This document shows positions 54,065 through 63,343 of a DNA stretch of 64,000 nt, piece after piece; the stretch's first letter is position 1, and each line of letters starts with the position of its first letter. Where the stretch lies: positions 42,490,982-42,554,981 of the forward strand of contig OW388293.1 of the NCBI GenBank assembly GCA_936450465.1, written 5' to 3'. This DNA comes from Gibbula magus. Lineage: Eukaryota; Mollusca; Gastropoda; Trochida; Trochidae. Below the pieces are notes generated by a model. It was not told the DNA's origin. It made no database searches and saw only the letters and a list, made by a program, of their open reading frames with translations. Position numbers and translations under genes: made by a program.

Positions 54065-54910
54065 GTCCTCCCCGCCGAAAGTCCGACTTGGCTTTCTTGT
54101 GGGATGGTTGACCTCTGCTGTGACCTTGACCCTGACGGAAATTAGTCAGAGGACGCTTAGGCGTAGACTGCCTCTGACTCACCAGACGATTGGTGAGGTC
54201 TTGCTGTTGGGCCTCCTGCCGCGCTCTGAGAACCTTGAGGATACGACCCCCAAAAAGAGAGTTGGCAGGGGCCTGTAGGAGAAAGCATTTCTGATCGGGG
54301 TTGAGACCTGAACGGTGTAGAAAATTGTCTCTGCGCATTACTGTAATGCTCGATGAAATTCGCGACGGTGATAGCATGATCTGTGCAAGGTCCGCGGCCA
54401 CATTGCTGAATGCTTTGAAAAGCACCGGGTCACCCGACTCCATGCCAGCGTATGGCGCCGGCAAGCTTCGCCTGACAGGTGAACGCCACGTTGTTGCCCA
54501 ACCCTAACACTGTGCGAGCCTCTCTGTCGAGATGCGTAAGCTGCGCATCAGTAACACGATGGGGCGGTTCGGGGGAGATCAAACGAGACGCATCCTGATC
54601 AAGAGCAGGCGGGACGAGTTGAAAAGGAGTCACAGAGGTACAAAGGCAATTGACGCCGGCGCTTATCGGACACCACTAATGGCGGAAGCAGACGGTTTGA
54701 GACCGCAGACGAGATGACCTGTTCCATATCCTCGGAGGCGTCCAGCAGGAGCCTATGAGGTGGAAGGGCGAGACAAAAGGAAGCCTTCTTTGCTGCGGAC
54801 GAGCGAGGTCCCGACACGCTGACCTGACTGAGTGGTACCTCCGCAAACGAGGCCACCTCCGACAGCATGGCGACTGAGTCGACAACCGGCGGATCCTCCG
54901 ACAACCCCAT
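53976..54910 (-). pseudogene. DIRS gag-like ORF, copy 2, C-terminal part in three frames
   Basis: Three overlapping minus-strand frames (54910-54599, 54633-54430, 54464-53976) together give a gag-like C-terminal half. Recognisable landmarks are SEDPPVVDSVAML, DREARTVLGLGNNVAF and FSNVAADLAQIMLSPSRI, and an Arg/Gly/Gln/Lys-rich tail (RRGGRGRGSTG ... KGKRRK) ending just before the RT frame. At least two frameshifts separate them. The N-terminal Cys/His cluster seen in copy 1 is not found; the corresponding zone is occupied by a 63-bp minisatellite. Confidence 0.78.
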
Positions 54911-55130
54911 ACCCTCCGCATCCGATACTATATTGATGAACGGAGGGTCCTATACGTCAACGAAGCGAACGTCACGCTCCGCCGAGTCTGGCAAGAATCA
55001 CGGGTGGGCGACACCACCGTGACACGTCGTGTAGGGGTGTTAGAAACACGCGAGGAGGCAGCGTACCCGGAGGCCCTTAACGACGTAGGACGCGAACCCT
55101 GAGACACGCAGTCCGCATTGGGTTCACGAC

Positions 55131-55800
55131 CTAGCGTAGTAGCAGGGGTGTTGAGTCAAGTAGAGTCGAGTCTAAGGCGATAGACTGGCGAAGCGAGTCA
55201 CTGGCGAGACGATGCGAGTCAAGTTGAATCAAGCCTAAGGCGAATGACTGGCAAAGCGAGTCACTGGCGAGACGATGCGAGTCAAGTAGAATCAAGCCTA
55301 AGGCGAATGACTGGCGAAGCGAGTCAAGTAGAATCGAGCCTAAGGCGATAGACTGGCGAAGCGAGTGACTGGCGAAGCATGTGACTGGCGAGATGATGCG
55401 AGTCAAGTAGAATCGAGGCTAAGGCGAATGACTGGCGAAGCGAGTCACTGGCGAGATGATGCGAGTCAAGTTGATTCAAACCGAAGGCGCATGACTGGCG
55501 AAGCGAATCACAGGCGAAGCGAGTCACTGGCGAGATGATGCGAGTCAAGTAGAATCAAGCCTAAGGCGAATGACTGGCAAAGCGAGTCACTGGCGAGACG
55601 ATGCGAGTCAAGTAGAGTCGAGCCTAAGGCGATAGACTGGCGAAGCGAATGACTGGCGAGACGATGCGAGTCAAGTAGAATCGAGGCTAAGGCGAATGAC
55701 TGGCGAAGCGAGTCACTGGCGAGACGATGCGAGTCAAGTTGATTCGAACCGAAGGCGAATGACAGGCGAAGCGAGTCACAGGCGAGACGATGTGAGTCAA
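55131..55800. repeat. 63-bp minisatellite inside DIRS copy 2
   Basis: Units built of GCGAGTCAAGTAGAATCGAG, 'CCTAAGGCGAATGACTGGCG' and AAGCGAGTCACTGGCGAGAC-GAT, about ten imperfect copies; the dominant spacing is 63 bp (for example GATGCGAGTC at 55211 and 55274), with partial units. Minus-strand frames through it (LASDSLRQSFALG repeats) are by-products of the multiple-of-three period. Confidence 0.92.
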
Positions 55801-56260
55801 ATACCAACGGCGAGTGACAGCTCACAAAAACGTAGACGACGAGATAAGTGAGGTCACTGACGAGTCGAAGGTGAAGCCAACCGAAGTAGACGACGAACTA
55901 TCGGCAGATTCACCTGATCTAGGGATCTAGGGACTGGATGAAGGTACGACCTAAGGCCTTGCGAACCGAGCAGTCACCCGACGAAGGTGAGAGAAAAACA
56001 AAAGACACGAATTGCACTTGCAAAGCATGCAGCCACCCGACAGGTAGCACACAGCTAGCACATGTCAACAAGGCCCCTTGTAACTCAACACCTACCTAAA
56101 ACAGATTGTCTAAACAACCTGTTAACGACGAACGTAGATTAAGGCGTTGATACTATCTCTTAAATAAATAAGAAATTGAAAGCAAGTTAGCAACAAAAGC
56201 GCTAAAAATACCCAGTCTCAGAGCAAAACATACACGTCTGTCTTGCCTTGCAACTGAAAG
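55801..56260. other. 5' leader region of DIRS copy 2
   Basis: Between the minisatellite and the left inverted repeat; no coding feature is recognised. Confidence 0.4.
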
Positions 56261-56428
56261 GAGAGTGACATATTCCGGTGGTGACGTCACGAGACCATGA
56301 AGACTTACCGCCCTTGGATAGGGATTTTACGCATCCCTTACTCCACTGTTCAAGTTTCGTCTGTGTTAAGGTTGAAATAGCATACCTAGAGAGGAGGTAG
56401 GCATAGTAGGTCTAGTCAACAGATAGGT
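56261..56428. repeat. Left (5') inverted terminal repeat of DIRS copy 2
   Basis: Reverse complement of 50877-51040; contains ATATTCCGGTGGTGACGTCA and 'GGTTGAAATAGCATACCTAG'. The outer end reads GGTATTTAAATAATA, matching the second half of the ICR. Confidence 0.92.
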
Positions 56429-56472
56429 ATTTAAATAATAAACATTTTACTACCCTATTCCCGTTATTGAAG

Positions 56473-57237
56473 GGGATCTGGTCAAATGGGCCGAAGGATG
56501 AAAAGGCTGATAAAAAAATCAAAAGGGCCGAGTGAAAAAGTCAAAAGGGCCGAAGTAAATAGTCATAGGGGCCGAGGAAAAAGGGCCGAAATAAAAAAAA
56601 AAAGTTATTTTACGGTTTAATGTTTTTAAATCATCTTTAAAACTTTAATATTACAATTTTTTATCATTGCCATTGTACCTTGTAAACATTCGAGATAATA
56701 AGGATATAAGGATATAAGGATGATTTTTCAAAAACAGACAGACACTGGGACAGATATATTAGTCTAATTCGGGACTGACATATCTCCAATGATATCTCTT
56801 TACCACAATTCGTATCTAGTAGTTACTATATTCATTTGTATTTATAATATGTATTTTCCCCCACAAAGATGTCATTATCAGTTTGTAACGATCTCATATC
56901 TTTATTCGTATATTTTGCTTATTAGGGTATACTTTTGTCATCATGAGTAGAAAAGTATGACTTTGTGTATTTACAATTGGGCAGAACTACATAACAATTG
57001 TGTACATAAGGCCGGATGAATCAATCAGTCATGCCTTGTAAAACAAAGGTTTTTGAATCATTTTGTTCTCAATGTATATGTTACCAGTTTGGTTTTAGTA
57101 AGATAATTTACTGAACAGTGCTGAACAATAATAGTGCGACAATAAAAATATTCTCGGCTCTTTTGACTTTTTCCTTCGGCCCTTTTGACTATGCAGTTCT
57201 CGGCCCTTTTGACATTCGGTCCTTTTGACTACAACCC
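56473..57237. mobile_element. 765-bp hAT-like element with AAAAGGGCCGA-array termini
   Basis: A perfect 8-bp duplication TATTGAAG lies at 56465-56472 and 57238-57245. The left arm has five to six copies of an (A)AAAGGGCCGA motif, often as AGTCAAAAGGGCCGA; the right arm has the same motif inverted (TCGGCCCTTTTGACT) about four times. The outermost bases are GGGATCTGGTCAAATGGGCC and (inverted) GGGTTGTAGTCAAAAGGACC. The interior is AT-rich and non-coding. Confidence 0.88.
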
Positions 57238-57373
57238 TATTGAAGTAAGTCTTTTACGCCGACTGTAGATAAAGGGAAATAACTCTTCAGAGCCTATACA
57301 ACGAATCAACTGTTCTGTCTTAATAACACAACATTCAGCAAGTCGAAACTGTGTCAGACATGTCAGATTTCAA

Positions 57374-57886
57374 CGTGATATGTTGCATATCAAGTGAGGT
57401 CAGTGAAATATATTCGTTTTACATTTCATGCAAATAATGCGTTTATGTAATTATTGATAATGAAATAGATAAACTAACCTCGTATGTAAGAAAGAGAGTA
57501 AATTCCGTTAGACAGACACTATTTTACAACTGTGTATCATTTTGAATTTATGTTTACGAGTGTTATAAAGTTTTAGTATGTCAATAACAGTATTACATAA
57601 CAAGGACATATAGGGACAGAGATCACATATGCACATGCATGAACTCGAGTTTCCAGTCCTTTCTATTTTACATCCTTGTACATAAGTTAATTATGAATAT
57701 GAATTCTTGTAGGAATCATGTCCCGTTTAATCAAATGCCTTGCAGAATTGTGCAGAACGTCTTATTAGCATTATTTAGAGAAAAACGTAATGTGATAAAT
57801 AATATTGCAATTCCAATTAAATAAAGACATCATTTGCATGAAATGTAAAATAAATATATTTCACTGGCCACACTTGATATGCAACA
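57374..57886. repeat. Inverted repeat with 60-bp arms
   Basis: 57374-57434 (GATATGTTGCATATCAAGTG, 'CAGTGAAATATATTCGTTTT', ACATTTCATGCAAAT) pairs with 57826-57886 (ATTTGCATGAAATGTAAAAT, 'ATATATTTCACTGGCCACAC', TTGATATGCAACATATC). About 390 bp of AT-rich DNA separates the arms. No target duplication is seen. Confidence 0.85.
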
Positions 57887-58018
57887 TATCGAATTAAAAT
57901 TGATATCCTTTTTGTCTTGAGTGTAGTCGTTGAATTATCGTCACCAGTTACAAAAGCTGAGGTCAGATTTCCGTTTATTTCGCAAGAATTAAGGGATTTG
58001 TGTTCTTTAAACTTATAA

Positions 58019-58213
58019 CTATCTTTGATTGACAAATAATTGGCTGTTTCCGTTTGTGGCAGAACCCTGCCGGGATAAGCAGGACTTGATTGACAGATGA
58101 CATGTACAAGTAGGTCGGAAGGAGAACAACCTGGAGTTATCTGCCCCCAACAGCACCACAGGGACAAGCAAGCAAATACAAAACAATACGCAGTCGACGA
58201 TCAAGATCCTCAC
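58019..58213 (-). CDS. Candidate small secreted peptide or first exon (64 aa), uncertain
   Basis: Unrecognised. The frame opens with a convincing signal-peptide pattern: MR, then a 20-residue hydrophobic stretch (ILIVDCVLFCICLLVPVVLL), then GA-DNSR as a possible cleavage site. The remaining about 40 residues are Ser-rich with three Cys (PTCTCHLSIKSCLS). There is no recognisable family, no obvious promoter, and an overlapping frame (57817-58167) of similar length, so it may be a chance ORF or the first exon of an otherwise unseen gene. It is the only frame in the window that looks possibly host-derived. Confidence 0.2.
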   Translation of the reverse strand: MRILIVDCVLFCICLLVPVVLLGADNSRLFSFRPTCTCHLSIKSCLSRQGSATNGNSQLFVNQR

Positions 58214-58214
58214 A

Positions 58215-58679
58215 AGTAATAGTAAAGAGATGTAATGAGGTCATTTTCAAAATGTTGTCATTGTATTGTTCTACAGTAGTATGTACCAATACTCTCCCAT
58301 CCAAATAATTGCATAAAACATATAAACATGTAGGCCTATGGGTTATATCCATGTATATATGATTTGCTGTGCTTGAAATTCTACTTTTCTTCTATCCTGA
58401 GCCACCTCAACCACCTTTTCAATGAAAAAAAAATGATTGCATTTGAGACTTGATTTAAATTTTTATCATTTTAAGACTAGTTGATCATTTGCGTGGATTA
58501 AAATACATTGCATATGTGTTGGTATCGTTTCTTTACAGGTAGTTCTACTCCACAACTAATTAAAAGGTAGAGTGCTAAGCCTTGTATCATTTTGCTTTTT
58601 TTAATAAAAAACACGAACCTTTGATGTAGTCTACATATTTTCAGTTTTCATAGTTCACACCAAGTTTTGTTAATATGTT
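58215..58679. other. No gene recognised
   Basis: AT-rich; possibly the upstream, decayed part of the LINE remnant that follows, but no similarity is readable. Confidence 0.35.
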
Positions 58680-59422
58680 TTGAAAATAAGTTACAGATCT
58701 TCTAATGTCACAGTATTGGGCGAATGTGGACGCACGCCGCTTATTGTCAATGTTTTTCTACGTGTTATAAGATATTGGTTAAAAATTATTAGAATGCCTG
58801 AAAATCGTTCGGTAAAGCACTGCTATCATATGCTTCATAATTCTGATACCCAAGGTTACAAAAAATGGATAACATGTGTAAGATTTTTACTATTGTCGTA
58901 TAGTTTTGCACATGTTTGGCAAGCTCAAGATGTTGGCGATGTAAAACAATTTATTAGTATATTTAAATCGAGAACGAAAGATGTGTGGATGCAAGACTGG
59001 TCCGCTCGTGTGCATGAATCTTCAATTTTACAATCCCACTGTGACTTCAAGACCACCCCTCGAATGGAGCCATATTTAAATCAAATAAAATCACCCAAAC
59101 TGCGTCGTTCCCTCTCTAAATTTCGATGATCTTCTTCCGAACTAAAATAGTATCACATAGACGCTCTATTTCGAGTACAATAATCGCGGCAATGTGCCCA
59201 TTTTGTGGGTATGGTATTGAAGATGAATACCATACTTTATTAATTTGTCCATTATACACACAGTTAAGGGACAAGTTTATACCACTTTATTATCACAGAT
59301 ATCCAACTAAATTTAAGTTCATTCAACTACTGTCCAGCCATGATAATATTATTAACAACCTAGCACTTTTATATGTGACAAAAATGTTCAATGTTCGGAA
59401 TGCAAATATTGCGCTTTTATAA
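58680..59422 (+). pseudogene. C-terminal remnant of a non-LTR retrotransposon (LINE) ORF
   Basis: Two adjacent plus-strand frames (58680-59129 and 59126-59422) with a frameshift at about 59126 together resemble the region after the RT domain in invertebrate LINE polyproteins: VLGECGRTPLIVNVFLRVIR, SLSKFR, then a zinc-knuckle-like CPFCGYGIEDEYHTLLICPL (C-x2-C-x7-H-x4-C) and a final helical segment. No RT catalytic motif is left in the window, as expected if the copy is decayed upstream. Downstream (59423 on) no poly-A or short-repeat tail is clear. LINE clade not assigned. Confidence 0.72.
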
Positions 59423-60455
59423 CAACCTAAAACATATATATGTCTTATTGTACTATAGGCCTCACAGGGCATCATCTACGTATTAAGAGGCTGAGACTGA
59501 GTCATATTTTCAGCAAGTCTAGACTTACTACATATGAAATTGAACGCATTTATTAAATTAATAGAATTACATTAATGGTTTGGTTAAAGCATTAATTTTT
59601 GTATGCACTAAGAAAAGCTTTTAGAACAAGTTCTCAAATTAAGAATCCGTACATCACATTGATCACAGCTAAAATAAAAACATATTATAGACTTAATTTG
59701 TATCTATTTACATAGACATTCGTATTTTGTATGACGTAATCGTAAACAACAATCTAGAATTGACTGGTTGGAGTAGAATACGCTAGCTGTTTCAGTTGTA
59801 TCAAAATATAGTTTAGTCCAGCATGCTAGACGTCTTCCTACGTCGACGAACGTCGGGTGCGCAGTCATCGCACATAAACCGACGTTTAGATTATCTGAAC
59901 TAAATATATTTGAGAGGTTTTTTGTTTATTTTCATTCGAAATTTGCATATCTTGAATCATTCGTAGAAGAACTGTAACTTTTACATATGTTCCCCACCAT
60001 GTCCCTATTACAAGATTTAAGCATCCAATTAAATAGTTAATTTCCTAAAACATGTTGTGTTATCTTAATGACCATAAAACCCTTTTTAATTAGGCCTACT
60101 GCATGTAAGGATATATCATGACACGTTGCCGGACAAACCCTGCTGAGCTATTCGAGTGGGCGGGGCGTGATGAAATCTACATCACTTGCGGCACGAGTAG
60201 CACGGAATGTCACATTCAGCCGATGCATATCGTGTAGGAAATATATTGTTTTGACATACAAGAATTAAACAATGATTTCCCCTGATAGTGAAGCTGGTTC
60301 ATCAGCCACGCCCATGCTATTTATGTGCCGATTGTTCGTACGATGTTTTGTTCTGAGTGGGTGTGAGAATCTCTCAATGTCAGATAAAATGTTCAACATA
60401 TGAATGAATTCTAGTATGAATTGAAAGACATATATTTGCTGCAGAGATCCTTTTC
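59423..60455. other. No gene recognised
   Basis: AT-rich, no supported feature. A 69-codon minus-strand frame at 60265-60474 has no recognisable motif. Confidence 0.4.
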
Positions 60456-60460
60456 CAAAT

Positions 60461-60541
60461 TTATGGCATGGCATGGCATGGTGTCCGGCGTCCGTCCGTC
60501 CATCCGTCCGCCCATCCGTCCGTCCGTCTGTAAACTTTTCG

Positions 60542-60572
<31 letters not shown>

Positions 60573-60945
60573 TCTGGGGAGCTGAAATTTTGTGTGCAGA
60601 CTCCATTGCTAATGGGGATTCTAAATTGTAGATTTAGTGACCCTGTGACCCCAAATTGGGTCACTGGGGTCACAACCCCAAAAACCTATTTTCATCTTCT
60701 TCTCCAGTTCCAAATGGTCTAGAGAGCTGAAACGTTGTGTGCAGACTCCTTGGCTAATGGGAATTCTAAATGGTAGATTTGGTGACCCCATGACCCCAAA
60801 TGGGGTCACAGGGATCACAACCTTAAATACCTTTTTCATCTTCTTCTCAAGTTCCAAAAGGCCTAGAGAGCTGAGCAGTTTTGTGCAGACTCCTTGGCCA
60901 ATGAGAGGGAGGTAATTTAAAGGAAACAACAGTAATGAATTCAAT
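60461..60945 (-). repeat. Dispersed 'GGTTCTGGAGAAGAAGATGA' repeat, inverted, three units
   Basis: Reading the minus strand, three units of about 150 bp carry CCAAGGAGTCTGCACA, TTTCAGCTC, GGTTCTGGAGAAGAAGATGA or near variants, and 'GACCCCAATTTGGGGTCAC'. The family's closing GGACGGACGGACGG and CCATGCCATGCCATAA lie at 60463-60530. Same family as 25860-26260. Confidence 0.78.
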
Positions 60946-61298
60946 CTTCAAGTGTGACATTATTTGTAGGGGATTTTTATCTCTGGCCTCAAAGATAGAT
61001 CAGAGGGGTAAATATAAGGACCTTAACACCTATTTCATCTTCTCCATTTAAAGTGCTTCCTATGTGTTATACCTCTCACCTAGAAGTTGACATTTTGAAT
61101 TAGTTAATGTATATAAAGCCTGATGAGCTACAGAGCCCACGGCTCTATTTAAAAAAAAATGTTTCTGTTGTTTAGAACATGTTCACATATTACATTGGAC
61201 TTGTGACGTCATCTAATTATTCTCACTCCATTATTTTTCAGCAATGGATTGTTGCACATCATATCAATGTTCTAAAGCTGATCTGAACTATGAATTGA
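60946..61298. other. No gene recognised
   Basis: Unassigned; contains 'GCCTGATGAGCTACAGAGCC' (about 61117), a motif shared with the ends of the dispersed repeat family. Confidence 0.4.
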
Positions 61299-61582
61299 TG
61301 GGAGTTGGGGTTTAACATTCAAGAATAGTTCACCTACATCAAGACTGTTGGTATTATTGCAGGGAGAAAAGCCCAACACGCCATGGTGACTATGCATTGC
61401 GGTGAAACCTGCGAGCATCGACTGGAACTAGCAAACCATTGGTGTACTGCGCTGAAATTCAGTGTAGCATTGCACTCAAACCTTATTGCATGTAGAACTG
61501 CCGAGGCCCTGTTGGGATTTGAACCCCGGACCTCTTGATCCGAAGACGAACGCGTTAACCACTGCACTTCTCTATCTCGCCC
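61299..61582 (-). mobile_element. SINE copy F
   Basis: Starts GATGGGAGTTGGGGTTTAAC and includes GGAACTAGCAAACCATTGGT and 'CTGAAATTCAGTGTAGCATT'. The minus-strand head has B box GGGGTTCAAATCCC (about 61514-61528) and A box in 'GTGCAGTGGTTAACGCG' (about 61548-61565). The block after GTTTAAC is shortened relative to copy E. Confidence 0.83.
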
Positions 61583-62277
61583 AATAACCTTTCGAAACAT
61601 GTTTTGCTTTTCAGCAAAAATAAGCACCGAAACACAAAATAAAGCAACTTTTTGTCTTTTATCATCAGCAGGAAGCTGCAAGTCACTGATGTATGACTGA
61701 GATTGTAAATTGGAAGATTGACGTACTTTTTCTCCTGTTACCAGTTTTTATTTATAACGTTTGATTGGGTTGTCACACAGGAAACTATCAAATGTGTTTC
61801 GTCACGCGAAGTTCTCTTTCTATTCATCGATTGTCGATATAAATGACAGACAACAAGAAGAGAAAACAGGTTAACAATCTCTACATGCTGTTTCAGGGGG
61901 TATACATCCCATTTGACATGGAATTGTTCTGTTTATTACACTCATTCTGCTGTACAATCGCTAGTGAAGCTTTCACAGTGATTGTACAAATAAGACCCCT
62001 TGTGGAACTCTGTAAACAGATAAAATCTTCTATATTGGCCAAATGCCTGTTCAGTCCTGAAGAAAAAACAGACGCACCCATTTTAAATAAAGATGATTTT
62101 CCTTGTCTGACAACTTCATTGTGTGGAAGTTATATAAGCGAACACAATACAAATTGGCTTATTCTGTTTGTCTAAATAGACTTTTATAATCCACCAATTC
62201 CTTCGTTAAGGGAACCGATTTTTTACTGAAGTTAGGCAAATAGAACATATTAAAATCTCTGATATGGGCTCTCCTCC
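61583..62277. other. No gene recognised
   Basis: A 110-codon plus-strand frame (61843-62175) has no recognisable domain; no other feature. Confidence 0.35.
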
Positions 62278-62366
62278 CATTCTCTTCAAACAGAAGTTAC
62301 TCCCTACAGGTTTTCTATTTTTACGATAGAAAATCTGAAGGGAGTAATCTCTGTTGGAAGAGAATG
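62278..62366. repeat. 89-bp hairpin made of the termini of the 62.7-kb element
   Basis: CATTCTCTTC(AA)ACAGAAGTTACTCCCT on the left and AGGGAGTAATCTCTGTTGG-AAGAGAATG on the right, around TTCTATTTTTACGATAGAA. The arms match the terminal inverted repeats of 62714-63334, with no interior left. Confidence 0.85.
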
Positions 62367-62704
62367 GTTAACAATAGGCTATATATAGCAGAGGTACGTA
62401 GAGGTACGTAGACATCTGCTCATCATATCCTTTTTGTTCAATGAATAACGAAACAACTTTTGTTAGACGTGTTTCACTTCTTTGTCATGTTAAAGGGAAA
62501 GTTCTATCACCGATCTATCGGCAGCATCCTCCATCTTGGTTTCTTGGCATTTCGTGAACTGAAAACACGCTATATTTAACCCAATTTAAAATGTTTATGA
62601 TAATAAAACGTATACACTGATAGAATATTCACATAGTAACACATAACGTATCATAAAACTAATAAACAATATGCTGTTAGGCCGTAGCAAATTTTGTTCC
62701 ACTC
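62367..62704. other. No gene recognised
   Basis: AT-rich; contains a GTACGTAGAG duplication at about 62395-62410. Confidence 0.4.
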
Positions 62705-62713
62705 GCAGCGCCG

Positions 62714-63334
62714 CATTCTCTTCCCACAGAGGTTACTACCTTCAGATTTCCGATCCTATACTCCCTGTTGTTTTACGCTTGAAATCGGGAGCGGATTTGT
62801 CCTGATTTGTTTGCAATTGAATCTAGTTTTGCAATCAGCGACGCCGTTGTAAAAGTGACATTTGCCAATGACACGTCATAATGATAAAATAAACGTAAGG
62901 CCAACATTTTCTCGTTTTCCTGAGTTTTCTGTGTTTTCCTCGAAATATGCTATTTGATTTTGTGAAAACTATTGATCATAAACATACTTATAAATAAAGA
63001 AGACCAAATCAGACACAAATACCAAAAACAGTTCATTTGTGTTATTTACATCAGACATATTCGAATGACATATGCTAATGAGCAAGACCCTTCAGAGTAA
63101 AATGCCAAGATCTTTGAACCCACCCGGTCCACATGGCCAATTAAAGATGAGTTTTCATTGGTTAAGAAGCAGGGACACGGTATGAGATTTCTCTTTCCAC
63201 CGCTAGGGGATTTTGGTTCTGCTCCCGATTTCAATTGAAAAACAACAGAGGGTAGGATCGGAAATCTGAAGGGAGTAACCTCTGTGGGAAGAGAATCGAA
63301 ATCTGAAGGGAGTAACCTCTGTGGGAAGAGAATG
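62714..63334. mobile_element. 621-bp inverted-repeat element with 9-bp target duplication
   Basis: Termini CATTCTCTTCCCACAGAGGT on both sides, inverted, continuing through ACT(A/C)CCTTCAGATTTC and a second block (CCGATCCTA, CTGTTGTTTT, GAAATCGGGAGC). The right arm has the terminal 45-bp unit duplicated in tandem. Flanked by GCAGCGCCG (62705-62713) and GCAGCGTCG (63335-63343), a 9-bp duplication with one CpG-type mismatch. No coding region is supported. Confidence 0.87.
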
Positions 63335-63343
63335 GCAGCGTCG

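Larger units (their letters stand above)
50861..56438 (-). mobile_element. DIRS-like retrotransposon, copy 2 (decayed, about 5.6 kb)
   Basis: Both inverted terminal repeats and the internal complementary region are present, and gag, RT/RNase H and tyrosine recombinase remnants lie in the expected minus-strand order. The borders are supported by the interrupted 92-bp tandem repeat: AAAC precedes the element at 50857-50860 and AAACATTTTAC resumes at 56440. The coding region carries internal deletions, frameshifts and stops, so the copy is dead. It is a different lineage from copy 1: the proteins are clearly homologous but dissimilar in detail. Confidence 0.9.

Noticed and set aside
55131..55825. 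Three minus-strand ORFs with LASDSLRQSFALG repeats
   Set aside because: Different frames through one 63-bp minisatellite; no start context or domain.
61843..62175. 110-aa plus-strand ORF
   Set aside because: Met-initiated and free of repeats, but no domain, signal or homology pattern could be recognised; likely chance in AT-rich DNA. RNA evidence would be needed.
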